From Delphinus delphis (Eukaryota > Chordata > Mammalia > Artiodactyla > Delphinidae): DNA of 64,000 nt. The position numbers and the translations under genes were made by a program. The stretch is taken from contig NC_082683.1 of assembly GCF_949987515.2 (NCBI RefSeq), positions 102,225,918 to 102,289,917 on the forward strand, read 5' to 3'. Each line of letters starts with the position of its first letter. Positions within the stretch are counted from its first letter, which is position 1. The notes under the pieces are model-generated. The model had not been told where the DNA came from. It saw only the letters and a list, made by a program, of their open reading frames with translations, and did not search any database. Below are positions 11,951 through 23,055 of this stretch, in pieces.

Positions 11951-12358
11951 CTGGTCGCATGACTTGAACAGCCGTCTGGCCAGCGGTGTCCTCTGCCCGT
12001 CTGTACCACGTGCCACCAGGGCTGGGCAGCCACTCCTCGACGCGGCAGCTGTAGGTTCCGCTGTCCTGCACCGCCACGTTCTGGATGAAGAGCCGGTACA
12101 CGCCTGGGGAAGGGCTCTCCAAGTGCAGCCGGCCCTTCAGGTTGTTCTTGGCCGCCTGCTCTCCGTAGTGGAAGGTGGCATCGCGACTCAGGCGGGCCAA
12201 GGTCTCCCGCTCTGGGTGATTGGGCTTCCACACGAACCACTCCACCAGCAGCTGGGAGGCCGCGCTCGTGCGGTTCAGGACCACACACTCCAGCTGCACC
12301 TGCCGCGTCTCCAGCACCGACAGGTTGCCCTGCGCCTGGCTGAGCTTCAGGCGGCTGT
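11951..12358 (-). CDS. IGSF3: IGSF3 coding exon, Ig domain 7
   Basis: This 408-nt exon starts AC AGC CGC CTG AAG after CTTTGCAG and ends CGA CCA G before GTGAGAG. It encodes SRLKLSQAQG onward. The cysteines are in VQLECVVLN and GTYSCRVEEWL; LLVEWFVWK is the C strand. Two sequons, NLS and NRT, are present in the first third. The EEWLPSPGGTWYRRAED segment parallels Ig6 and Ig8. Joins Ig8 as RP-D-AALQV. The exon is strongly GC-rich with many CpG sites. Confidence 0.96.
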
Positions 12359-13189
12359 CTGCAAAGGCGAGGAAAGAGACGTTGCCAACAAGAAAGCAAC
12401 GAGCCACGTGCATGCACCCCTTCCCAGCGGACGTGAGCGGGTGCCTTCCAAACGCAGGAGGACAGCAGCACGTTCAATCAGCAGAAGCACTGCTCAGGCG
12501 CACACCCTGAACGTTCTGAGTTCTTGATCACGGGTCTGAGTGCCTGAGTTTCATGGAGTTCAATGTTACGGTAACAGCTGCCCCCTAATTTATAACTCTC
12601 ATCGGTTCAGATGCTTAGGAGAGGACAAGCGTGCATGGTAGATGACTCCACGTCCAAGGGACAGCAGACCACAAAGAGTATGGCCAAGGGGAGGGCGTGG
12701 CTGGGAAGGGACAGCAAAGGGCATGGTGAGAACCCTGCTGGGAGAGCAAATTTTTAAAACTGACCACATGATGGCTAGAATGTGCTGGGCTGTCAGCCTC
12801 AAAAGAACTGCAAGGGAAAGCCACGTTAATACGTTCACCAGCTGGCCCTGAGAATTGCGGTTCTTACTTTCTTTACCAAAAACACCCCACACGGGTTCCC
12901 TCTCAAGGTGGAAACAGAACCGATCTGACATCAGTAAAGAAAAGACTGATACTGATGGCTGTTTGAAACCTCAGCCAATCAGATTCTCCTCCAGAGAAAA
13001 GGTGTCATTAAACGCGGTACACTCTGATCACATACAATTTCATAAAGGCCCCAAAAGCCTCTTTGGACCCGAGGGGTTAAAAAGCTATGACACTGTAAGT
13101 GCCCAGAAGCCCCTGAGAAGGACACCTCCTGAGTGATATCTGAGGAGGGAGGGACTTTCACTTTTCCAGTTTAATACTGTCAGAATGTT

Positions 13190-13400
13190 TTCTAATGCAC
13201 ATTTATTTCACCTTTGTAATAAAAGGTCAAAAAATTTTAAAAAAAACAAGAGAATATATTTCAAATAACCAGTCTCTGAAAATATATACTTGGGAAGATA
13301 TTAACTCTGCTTGTCTCTGGGTTGAAAGGTTATTTTCTCCTTTGTGCTTTTTTAGTATTTTCCAAAAGCTCTATAAATGTATGCTTTCTTATAAAAAAGG
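13190..13400 (+). repeat. Old L1 3' fragment
   Basis: TATTAACTCTGCTTGTCTCTG followed by TTTTCTCCTTTGTGC and TATTTTCCAAAAGCTCTATAA matches old L1M/L1ME 3' UTR. Confidence 0.6.
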
Positions 13401-13444
13401 GGGGGGGAGGGGGGGGAACTAGACGAAGTGGGGCGGGGGGGGCG
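13399..13444 (+). repeat. G-rich tract
   Basis: Several runs of six to eight G with single A or AACTAGACGAAGT breaks. Could form a quadruplex on the plus (template) strand. Confidence 0.8.
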
Positions 13445-14102
13445 AGAAAAACACACAAATTAAAAATCTCAACGGAAAAGGGGGAGTGTGTTGTTTTAAT
13501 GTGTCCTGTGAGTTTTCTGTTTATAGTGTTAATATTCCCCATAAGCAGAGATTTCACTGTTTTGACAAGAATCCTTACAGCCCTAGTGCACTGCCCCAGT
13601 TAGCTTGCGGCGAGTCTGTTAACCTCCAATGGGGAAATTCCCTTGATAAATTTAGGACCTACCAAGAACCTCTTAGTTTCAGCACAAATGAGAAAAGGGA
13701 AAGGCAGAATGATGACTAAGAGGAAACACGGTGGGGGAGGGTGACCATGACCTCCCAACGGGGAAAACGGTCAGAACTGAGAAAAGACAGGAAGAACAGA
13801 AACCTGAAAGAACATATGTGGGCCTAATGGCAACCTTCAGTTCTCAAAAGCCCCAGGGACTGGCCTGAAGGCAGGACGTAGGTCACTGGAAATACCAACA
13901 GGAATCACTTAGACCACAGCTTCCTATTTTATGCACCAGAAGGGTCGGCATGAAATGTCACCGTGGGCAGACCTGAATCCCTGGATTGGGACAGCGTGAG
14001 ACATACAATATCCTGAGGAAAGGAGGGGACAAGCCCCATGGCGTTCAGCAAGGGCCAGGCCACATCTGGACTTCTGCATCTGGTTCCATTTGATCACAGA
14101 AC

Positions 14103-14224
14103 TTTTTTTTTTTTTTTGGCCATGCCGCGCCATGCGGGATCTTAGTTCCCCAACCAGGGATCGAACCCGCACCCCCTACAGTGGAAGCACGGAGTATTCA
14201 TCACTAGACCACCAGGGAAATCCC
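14103..14224 (-). mobile_element. Short CHR-type SINE, minus orientation
   Basis: T tract, then GGCCATGCCGCGCCATGCGG, CAACCAGGGATCGAACCC (B-box region in reverse) and ACCACCAGGGAAATCCC at the head. Confidence 0.87.
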
Positions 14225-14239
14225 AGAATAAACTTTTAT

Positions 14240-14640
14240 TGAGGCCTCCTGGGAGACAAGCCATGAGGATAGCATGGTAAAGAGAACAGGACCTGTGCTC
14301 ACTCATGCGGCTACCCGTCTAGTGAATTTGAATATATTAAGAGTGAACAAGTGATAGTGTTCACTACAGTGAACATAATAACCAATGATAAATGAATTTC
14401 CATGAGTATAAAATCTGAACAGGTAGTTCATAATTACTCATATATGAATAGGTATGCCAGGCGGTGACATGTGCTATGAAGGGGCTGGGGAAAGGGGATA
14501 CAGAGTGACTAGGGTGCCATTTTAGTTAAAGTGAGCTAGGAATGCCTCCCTGAGGAAGAACGAGATAGATGGACATCTATGGTCAACACATTCCAGGTTA
14601 TGAGAAGAGCAAGTACAAAGGCCCTGGGGTGTCAAGGAAA
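14240..14640 (+). repeat. L2 LINE 3' fragment
   Basis: GACATGTGCTATGAAGGG, CAGAGTGACTAGGG, TGCCTCCCTGAGGAAG and GAGCAAGTACAAAGGCCCTGG follow the order of the L2 3' region. Confidence 0.75.
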
Positions 14641-14644
14641 GCAA

Positions 14645-14945
14645 CCATTTATTCCTTATTCAACCAGTATTTATTCAGGGTGTCACGTCAGTGGCTGGAG
14701 ATACAAAGACACAGCACCTGTCCTCAAAATGCTTACGGTATAGTGGAGAAGAAATGAAAATAATTATTACATTATGTGTTTTATACGGAACCCCTGGTGA
14801 TATAGGAGAAATCAGGGAAGGCTTCCTGGAGGTGGTGCTGAGTAAAGTCTTAGGAATGGGGTGAAGACAGGGGAGAAGCCACAGGAGGGGTGCATTCCAG
14901 GAGGAGAGGGTAGCATAAGCAAAGGCAAGGAGCTCGGACTCAGGG
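14645..14945 (+). repeat. L2 LINE 3' fragment, second copy
   Basis: CCAGTATTTATTCAGGGTG, GGCTGGAGATACAAAGACAC, CAGGGAAGGCTTCCTGGAGG and AGCATAAGCAAAGGCAAGG repeat the L2 3' order, so this is a separate insertion beside the previous one. Confidence 0.75.
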
Positions 14946-14999
14946 TGGCAACACAGCATCCCACAGCTCATCGGGCACCAGAGGTAGGGATAACAACTA

Positions 15000-15310
15000 A
15001 CTATAGGGCACGCAGGAATGACGGATGGAGAGGGAGCTTAGGGCCACACTATGTGAGAAGTTCAAAGAACTAGAGCTTTTCAACAAGGAGAAAGGGCTCC
15101 CTTCACATGTTTGAAAGGATATGACTCAGACTAATCTTGGGTTGTTCTCGGGCAGACCTAAAACCTGAGAGGGAAATTACAGGGAGGAGGAACTTTTCAA
15201 CAACCAGGGCTGCCCAAAAGTGGAACTGAGGGCTGCGGAGGCAGTCAGCTCTCCTGCCTGGGAAGTGCTCCAGCAGAAGTCAGCCGCCATCTGTCAGGGA
15301 GCCGGATATA
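15000..15310 (+). repeat. CR1/L3 LINE 3' fragment
   Basis: ACTAGAGCTTTTCAACAAGG, GAGGAACTTTTCAACAACCA, GGGCTGCCCAAAAGTGGAA, GGAGGCAGTCAGCTCTC and CATCTGTCAGGGAG follow the CR1/L3 3' region in order. Very old insertion, antisense to IGSF3. Confidence 0.7.
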
Positions 15311-15803
15311 AACGGAATAAAGGCTGCACCCACAGGGTCTGAGAGGGGGCCAAAGGGTGGTTCTGTTCAGAGACAGGAAGGGCTCATCCGTGGGCTGTGC
15401 GTGGTATGGAAGAAGGGGAAACCAGAAAACGCCCTCCAGGCAGGAATCCTGGGTATGGAGCCGGCACCAGCCCGAGATCCAAGGTGCAAACTGCAAACCC
15501 AGAATGAGATCCAGGCGCTGCCAGGGATCCTGCCTTGCCGCACCTTGCAACCCCCAGCTGCCCCTCGGGCCTCTCCCGGGTGAAGATGCTGCGTACAACA
15601 GCAGACGCTGACAGAGGATGCTTCTCTGAGTTCGCCATCAGCACCAGGACCCGCTAGGTAAGGTGGGTGGGCCTGCAGTGAACGAGGATGATGCTCTGTA
15701 CCGCATGCACATCCCTCATGGACCGCGCAGAGCCCTGCCGCACCCCCAGGCAGTCTCTGCCCTCAGCCTACTGGCCCAGGCTGGCTGCACCGTCTATCCT
15801 TAC

Positions 15804-16214
15804 CTGGCTGCTTCACAGTGACTTCCGTGCGCCCCGAAACCTCCTCCGCCAGCTTGTACCAGGCGTAGTTGGGGCTCAGCAGCCACTCTTCCACATGGCA
15901 GTAGTAGCTGCCGCTGTCGCTGACCTCGGCTCTCTGGACAGTGAGGCTGAACAGACCCCCGGACACGTGCCTCTCAAACTGCAGCCTGGCTCTCAGGCCC
16001 TCCTCCTCGGCGTAGGTGCCGTACTCAAAGGCGGAGTTGTGGGTGGTTTTGAGGATGAGTTTGCCGTCGGCGTCCGAGGGCTTGTGGACATACCAGAGCA
16101 CGGCGAAGTGGGAGTTCTGGCTGGTCTGGGACTTGACCGAACAGTTCAGCTGGATGGGCCTGTTTTCCACCAGGGTGAGGGTCCTCTTTGATTTGCTCAC
16201 CTGCAACTTTGTCA
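15804..16214 (-). CDS. IGSF3: IGSF3 coding exon, Ig domain 6
   Basis: This 411-nt exon starts TG ACA AAG TTG CAG after TCCTTTGCAG and ends CAG CCA G before GTAAGGA. It encodes TKLQVSKSKR onward. Cysteines lie in IQLNCSVKS (with an NCS sequon) and GSYYCHVEEWL; FAVLWYVHK is the C strand. The EWLLSPNYAWYKLAEE segment after strand F is the form shared by Ig6, Ig7 and Ig8, which suggests these three domains arose by tandem exon duplication. Joins Ig7 as KQP-D-SRLKL. No damage seen. Confidence 0.96.
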
Positions 16215-16524
16215 CTGCAAAGGAAAAGGGGATGCTTCAGTAGAATCACCACACACCCCTGGAATGTGGCCCGAGTCCCGCCTCCAGGCTCACCGCCTGG
16301 TTTTGTCCAGCACGGCTCCTAGAGGACCAAACACTGATGGGCTTCCCCCAAAGCATGGCTCGGCGTGAGGACAGCAGAACAGAGCCAATCGCACCCCAAA
16401 CAACCCTCCGCTGGCCTCCTCCTTGCCTCTCTCTGGCTCAGGTCCTCGCCGTCTCTCCTGCCAGCTCTCCCTGCCATCATATGGCCGCCAGGGGGATCCG
16501 GCAAAAACACACCCAGCCCGTATC

Positions 16525-17090
16525 AATTCCCTGCTTAAGAAGTTTAATGGCTCCCAACTGCTTATAGACAAGAAAAACATTTCCTTTCAGAGTACAAAGT
16601 CCCTCCAGGATCTGGCCCTCACCCCGCTGTCCTCATCACCTCCAAGCCTCCCCCGTCACACCCACACCACACCTCCCCATGCCGCTTCTCCCTGAGCTCG
16701 GTCTCCGCTCAGCTGTCCTCCCTGCCTGTCTCCTACCATCTCCCCTCCGACCCTTCTCCCTACTCACCCTCTAGTCCTCTTCTCCCTCACTCCCATCCCA
16801 CTGGGTCAGATGCCCCTCTTCTGTGCTCCCATCAGCACCCTTACGCATCTTCAGCTTGTTTTTCCTTACGTCCCTCCCATGCTATCCATGAGCTCCCCGA
16901 GAGCAGAGATCAAGCTTTCTCCATTCGATCTGCAAATACTTAGAGTGTGCCCACTCCGTGCCCCTCACGAGGCTAAGTGCTGGGGGTGCTCTGAAGAATA
17001 AGACGGTCCTGCCTGGAGAGGTTCTCATCACCGCACCCCCGGATTCAGGCTTTGGAGAGCACCCACTCAATCAACGTTTGCTGGGATGTG
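16525..17090 (+). repeat. L2 LINE fragment
   Basis: CCCTGCTTAAGAAGTTTAATGG, CAAAGTCCCTCCAGGATCTGG, GAGCTCCCCGAGAGCAGAGA and GGCTAAGTGCTGGGGGTGCT match L2 3' sequence in order. Confidence 0.8.
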
Positions 17091-18929
17091 TGAGTTAGTG
17101 ACTGAGTGAGTGGGTGAGCGAACGAGAGGGAGCTGGAGAAATACGGTAGCAGGTGGCTGGAGGATGCTGGGGTGCTCTTCCTGGAGGATGGGAAGAGAGA
17201 AGGCAGAGAAGAAAATGACAAACAGTGGGACAGAACAGAGCCGACTCCGCCTCCCCTTCCCCTCACGATCCTGCTCCTAAACCAGAAGGGAGGGCAGACT
17301 CCAGAGGGCCTCCCTACCTGCTAATTAATGACCGTGCTCTCCTTTAAGGTGGCAAGAAGCCACGGTCTAATGAAATATATCTTATGAAGGTAATTTGAGA
17401 TCTCACCCACTCCATCATTATTATACTTAGCTCTGCTCCCCCTCCCCACCATCCTCCCCCTACTGAAAAAGAGAAAAAAGGAAAAAGTCACAATTCCAAG
17501 TTCCTCTTACGGAGCTAATAGTAGAAGCATCATCCCACCCTCACCTTTCTCTTTACCCTTCACTTGTCGAGGACTAAATACTTGTCAGCTGAGAAAGGAG
17601 CCCAGGACAAGCCACAGACCCTGACAGGGAGAGCAAGCTGGGCTTCCTCCAGTGACCCTGCCCAGAGGGGAGGCCAGAACAGGTTGGCCTGGGCCCTTCT
17701 CCAGCACCTCTGCTGGTCATCTCTCTTGATCTAGACACAGGACTGAGCCCACTGGTCGTGCCTGGGCCTCCTCTGCCAGTGCTGGCTAGCTGGCTCGCTT
17801 AGAGCTTAGTGTGGAAAGACAGGATCAAGGTCTGAGTTCCACGCACCAAGGCAACTGAAACTTCTGAAAGCCCCAGACTGTCACCTGGGCACTGGGGTAA
17901 CCCACAGACAACGGTTCTGAGTGGCTGAGAGGATTCAGCGAGCTAAGTACGGCAGAATCGGACGCCCAATACCATAACTGCGAAAGCAACTCTGAGGCTG
18001 TTTCCCGGTGCTAAATCAGGGGACACTCTTCACAAAGGAAGCTGGATTCACGTACCTACAGACCTTCTCAAGCCATCAAGAATGCACCCGGCACCCGTCT
18101 GAGAGAAATCCCCCGGCCCATGACCCTACCCTTCTAGTTTCATCTTTTTTTGGGAACAAGCCCAGTCTCCCGCCTTCTCCCTTCTTCAAACGCACAAGTC
18201 CTCCAGGGCACTGGAATACAGGGCAGGCTTAACCAGCAAGCACCCAAGCTCTGGAAACTAGATTCACCTTAGCTTGCCAGTCGACTTTTCCTATCCGCTG
18301 CCTCTAATACTTGAAACAACCAGCTCCCTTTTCATTCCTTTCCAACCCGATTCGCCGCATGCAAATGATATCTCTATCAGAGCAAATGACACCACCTGAA
18401 TTATCTGGTTCTGGGCCCAAAAAACTGGGTTGTTCAGTGTAGAGTAGAAAGAGCTTTAAAATGCATTATTAATTGGGGCCAGATTATTTTTGCAACTGTT
18501 ACTAAGGAAACCTCCATTGCTATAGTAACCGCATATATTAAACTGGATGCCTATGACTAAACTTCAGCTCAGTCACATGGTCTGAGAACGAGAATCCAAG
18601 GAAGAGAATTGTTTCAAAGCATTTCCATTTTTTCTCCTCCTTCCCACGTCAAAATATTGTGAAGTGTTGAAAAGCTTGAAAGAGAGGCACTTTTGAAATT
18701 TGGTGCATGTCTGACAGGTAGGCAAGGGGTCAGCTCCTCTTCTACGCTCTGAATCTCCTCCCGCTTCTCAAGGACAGGGAGGACCTTTCCTGAAGCCCAG
18801 GGGAGACAGCAGCCTGCACACAACTAATTAGGAGGCACTCACACATCCTGCCCAGCACTGCCCTGGGCGGTGCGCGGCCTGCTGGCCCCACCTTCCTCCG
18901 TGGGGTTAGGAGAGCCCAGCCCCCTTAAG

Positions 18930-19075
18930 AACCGTAGGTATTCTCATCTGCAAGATGAGAACAATCACAGCATTGACCTGAGAGCAGTGCTGTGCAGATT
19001 AAAAGCAATACTCTACAGTAAGAGTTTAGCACAGAACCTGGTCTATAATCAACACGCAGTACGTTTTCACTATTC
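18930..19075 (+). repeat. MIR SINE fragment
   Basis: TTCTCATCTGCAAGATGAGAAC, then GTGCTGTGCAGATTAAAAG and TAGCACAGAACCTGGTCTAT match the MIR 3' half. Confidence 0.65.
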
Positions 19076-19149
19076 CTCTTTCTTTTCAGTTTCCGGGTTC
19101 AGTCCCACGTTCAAAGCTCCATATTAGATGGAGAACTGCCAAACCTGAG

Positions 19150-19315
19150 TCACAAACTTGCTACTGAAAGTATTGTCCACGGACTGGCAGCATCCGTGTT
19201 GCCTGGAAGCTTGTTAGAAATGCAGACTCTTGGGCCCCACCCCAGACCTCCTGAACCAGACTCTGCCTTTTAACAAGACTCCCAGGTGACTCAAATGAAC
19301 CTGAAAGCCTGAGAA
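19150..19315. repeat. hAT-Charlie type MITE relic
   Basis: GGAAGCTTGTTAGAAATGCAG, CTTGGGCCCCACCCCAGACC and TTTTAACAAGACTCCCAGGTG match the MER20/MER5-like nonautonomous hAT elements. Confidence 0.7.
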
Positions 19316-19624
19316 ACCTTGGACTTGGCTGTGTGAGTGAATGGACTTAGGCAATAAGCACAAAGGTGAAAGACAAGACGCTGAGGACTTGGTTGATCGC
19401 CAACAGTGAGTCAGCAGGACGAACAGGCAGGAAGAAGGGTGTGAGGCTGCGGGCCAGGCCCCACCTTTCAGCACCCCACCTGCGAGCACAGACTCCAGCG
19501 CACCCAGCAGCTGCCGTCTCAGGTACCTCACGACTTCCAGAGCGGGGCTGTACCCTGCTGGAGGGAAGGGCCCTTTCTTTCTGCATCTGGAGAGTTTCCT
19601 TCTGAGGCCTCCGATCCCCTGTGG

Positions 19625-19750
19625 CCGGGCAGCATCGGCACCACCTGGGGTGGAGACGCTATCTCACAAACACCACAGGTGAGGCCCAGAGACCTGCGGG
19701 CTCACGTGCCCTCCAGGTGATTCTGATGCGCTAAGTTTGAGAAGCCACAG
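19625..19750. repeat. hAT-Charlie type MITE relic, second copy
   Basis: GCATCGGCACCACCTGGGG and CTCCAGGTGATTCTGATGCG, then AAGTTTGAGAAGCCAC. Same family as the copy about 300 bases to the left. Confidence 0.7.
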
Positions 19751-20002
19751 GTGTGGCAGTGAGGGGGCCACAGGTAACTCTAGAGACAGCAGTTTCTGTG
19801 CAATGGTGCAAGCAGCGGCCAGAGGGTAGCATACAGGCAGTGAGGGAGCAGAGGGAGAAAAGGAAGACTGTTCTTTATTATGGATCCGTGACAGGAATCA
19901 GTCACGTGGAGAGGGGGCCAGTGGCTGGACAGCAGAGATTTTTCAAACTGAGGGACGCAAGTCAGCCAAAAGACTGGGAGAGAATGAAGGAAGAGCTGTG
20001 GG

Positions 20003-20032
20003 GTGTGTGTGTGTGTGTGTGTGCGCGTGTGC
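20003..20032 (+). repeat. GT microsatellite
   Basis: About 14 GT/GC dinucleotides. Confidence 0.9.
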
Positions 20033-20164
20033 ATGTCCATGTCCCACCTGTCCTCATAGAAGGAGGGTTACTGCCCTGTCTGCCTTACACGTCTGCAGAC
20101 ACAGCAGTGACCCTTGCTCACTGACTCCAAATAGGTGCACCTGGTGTTACCATGACAACGAGGC

Positions 20165-20195
20165 CTGGGGGGGGAGGCGCGGGGGGGAGGGGGGA
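20165..20195 (+). repeat. G-rich tract
   Basis: Runs of eight, seven and six G separated by short AGGCGC and A breaks; potential quadruplex. Confidence 0.8.
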
Positions 20196-21316
20196 CTCCT
20201 CTAGGGCTCCTGCTCTCATGCTCACTCTATCTGTTAACAGCCAGCAGGCAGAAGCCACATGCCCCTGGGATGGAAGGAGAACCCCAGGTTCTCCTGAAAG
20301 AAATGAGGGGCCAATCGCTCTGAAGGATGGGGCAGCCTGTCACCTACTGGACTGTGACAAGGAGAGCCACTGTCACAAGCCCTGGACTCCTGGAAGTCAA
20401 AGAAAAAGCCCTCAGCTCTGCCAATCTGCCAGGTCAGCAATAAGAAATTGGAGAGAACGGGTTTGGCAGCATCCGGAGGGTACTGAATATTCATCCTGAC
20501 TGCCCATCAGTAAAATCCCAGCAGAATACACCCACTGACAAGCCAGCTTTCCACACCGGAGGCTGTCCTCCTGGAAGCGTGTTTATTGCTTCGTCAATTT
20601 TAACATGCAATGTTTAATAGCCAAACCAAGATACGGTTGTAAATACCTGGAATATGAGCGCTGACATTTCCCTTATTCCTCTGTATTTAGGGAGATGTAA
20701 TTGGAGGGTGTTTTGGGTGCTAAAGAAAATCAGAAGGAAGCGCAGCAATGCTTCAAAATTGAAAGAGAAAAGAATGGATTAGGAGCTAAGAATCGAATAT
20801 GTTGAACTGGCTTAAAGGCTTGCCTAAACGCCCCTTGTGGAGTCACACTCTGCCATCGATGGCTAAGGCGAAGACAGATCAACAACAAAACAGGAGGGAT
20901 GGCGTTCCTTGAAGATTACCTTAGGGATGTGCATTTGGAACAGGAAGTCTGGAATGGTCAATAAGAGATCCACAACACGTTCATCAGGCCATCCAGCCAG
21001 AGATTTTAAAGAAACAAATACCCGTGATGTGGTCAGGTCAGCAGGCAGCTCTGGCAGAAGGACTGGTCTGGGGCACAGACCACACAGAGCCTTCTTGGAA
21101 GCCGGCGACATAAGCTGTGGAGGGCTGATAAATGGACTGGCATGAGCGGGCCAACGGTCCCTGGGTTTCTGCTTCCTGCTGTCGGAATAAGAATATTGGA
21201 CAAAATCATCTTCTAAAAGGGTTGGGGGCAGGGGGAGGGCGATGATATTCCTGTGGAGAACAACAGAGCGGGGAGAAGAATCTATGTTTTGAGAGGCAAG
21301 ATATGGAAGGAGAGCA

Positions 21317-21362
21317 GCCTTAGAGCCCCCAAGCCTTAGAGCCCCCAAGCCTTAGAGCCCCC
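21317..21362 (+). repeat. 16-bp tandem repeat, about three units
   Basis: GCCTTAGAGCCCCCAA twice and then GCCTTAGAGCCCCC, perfect between copies. Confidence 0.95.
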
Positions 21363-21606
21363 TGGTGGCAGAAGTTAGAAGAAACAGAGGCATTTGAAGA
21401 GGCACAAAAACTCCTACACCATTAGCAAACCGTGTCTTGAGGAACCTCTACAGGGACCTTGTGACCCCAACTTAAAAAGAACAAATTTAAGTATTTGCTA
21501 AAGGGGCTCAGGGATGGTAAACCAGAGAGAGCGGGGATTCAATCAAAGTATATGGTACCAAAGAGAATTCCCGAGGGAAAAAAAAAAAAACTACCATAAT
21601 AAAATA

Positions 21607-21845
21607 AAATGAAGAGCCTGGACTCTGGAGCCAGACTGCCTGTCTGGATTTGCATCTTGCCTCTGCCACTTATTATGAATCACTGGAGAATTTATTTATC
21701 CTCTGTGTCAGCGTCCTATAAAATGGGTGAAGCTAGCACCCCCTCATGGCATTGCATGAATTAAGAACGAAGAATGTTACTGTGTATAAAGCATTCAAGG
21801 TGGTAATGGGCATGCTACGAAAGCTCAGCAAAGATTAGCTACTAT
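21607..21845 (+). repeat. MIR SINE, nearly complete
   Basis: CTGGACTCTGGAGCCAGACTG, CTCTGCCACTTATTATG, CCTATAAAATGGGTGAAG and ATTAAGAACGAAGAATG cover the tRNA-like head, core and tail of MIR. Confidence 0.88.
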
Positions 21846-21947
21846 CGTTACTGTTGTTACTTCTGCCGCTACAGGTGCTGAGACGCCTCCACACAGCACT
21901 CGACAAAGAGAAACCGCTTCTGTAAATGATACTATTAACTGAATGCT

Positions 21948-22096
21948 GAAAGGATAATTTTTTCCCCCCTTTCTTAGGCTGCGCCGTGCAGCATGCAGGA
22001 TCTTAGTTCCCCACCCAGGGATGGAACCCGTGCCCCTGCAATGGAAGTGCAGAGGCTTAAACCACTGGACCACCAGGGAAGTCCTAGAAAGGATCG
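21948..22096 (-). mobile_element. Short CHR-type SINE, minus orientation
   Basis: Body about 21975-22085: GGCTGCGCCGTGCAGCATGC, GGGATGGAACCCGTG, ACCACCAGGGAAGTCC. The flank GAAAGGAT occurs on both sides (about 21948 and 22087), a likely target duplication. Confidence 0.87.
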
Positions 22097-22214
22097 TTTT
22101 TTATTATATGGCCTTAAAAAAGGCTGAAGTCTTCCTCTCATCCACCCCAACTGCTTTTTAATAAAGTTCATACCTGGGTTCCCATCCCCACTTCCCACTC
22201 TCTATTTCTTGACT

Positions 22215-22480
22215 CCGCCAAGTCCCAACCTCTCTGAGGCTCAGTTACTCCATTTATAAAATGGGAAAGCAGTAGCTTCTTCCCAGGGCTGCAGCAAAGG
22301 TGACTGAGGTCATCTACACCAAGTGTCCAGTATACTCTCCGGCACGCGGTCAGCCCTCTGGTATTTTTCCACTTCTACTTCCCCCAAATAAAAGCACCAG
22401 TACCAACCAGCGTGTGCGGGGGGAAAAGAGTAAAAATGAACATGAAGCCCTTTGGAAAATAGTAAGTGCTCAATGCATAA
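22215..22480 (+). repeat. MIR SINE fragment
   Basis: CTCTCTGAGGCTCAGTTACTC and CATTTATAAAATGGGAAAGC are the MIR core; later TTTGGAAAATAGTAAGTGCTC and ATAAATATTTAATA match a MIR or L2 tail. Confidence 0.7.
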
Positions 22481-22814
22481 ATATTTAATAAGGAGAGATT
22501 GTAACACTTAAGGAGGATGCACTCTCCCTGGTGCCACAGCCCTTCCCAGGGGCCGCGCCCGCCCAGCCTCAGCACCCCCCCTTGCTCTCTGCGGCCCCCC
22601 AGAGGGCCAGCCAAGTGCCTTACCATGCACCTCTGAGGAGAGGCCAAGCACCCTGGTGCTCATTCCCAAGGTTCCCACGCCAGCCGCCGCTAGTTCTTGC
22701 TTTACAGTGAAATCACAAACAAACGGACTCAGCGTAAGCCACAGGAGACACGAAGACAATCCTCAGAGCAGATCCCGGGTCCCCTAACTCTTCTCCAGGG
22801 GGCAATAAAATGAT

Positions 22815-23055
22815 GTAATGGAAAATAGAGATACATGGACATCGGAACGACCTAGGCTCCAGTCTTGTTCCGATCTGTTTTTCATTTGACAAGCTGGTTT
22901 GCCTCCGTCAAGCCTCCCAAACACTGGGAGCCTGGGTTTCCTCAGGAGCAAAATGGGCATAAAAGTGTCTACACGTTATTTCATTGCTGGAAAAATTTAA
23001 AAAGAAAACAGAGGTACTAAGCACAAGGCCTGGCACCCAAGACGTATTTAATACA
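22815..23055 (+). repeat. MIR SINE, diverged
   Basis: CTAGGCTCCAGTCTTGTTC, GTTTCCTCAGGAGCAAAATGGG and AGCACAAGGCCTGGCACCC follow MIR order. Confidence 0.7.

Larger units (their letters stand above)
12359..15803 (-). other. IGSF3: IGSF3 intron between Ig6 and Ig7 exons
   Basis: Contains an L1 tail, a G-rich tract, a short CHR SINE, two L2 pieces and a CR1/L3 fragment (separate entries). Positions 12400-13180 and 15320-15800 show nothing I can identify. Confidence 0.85.
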
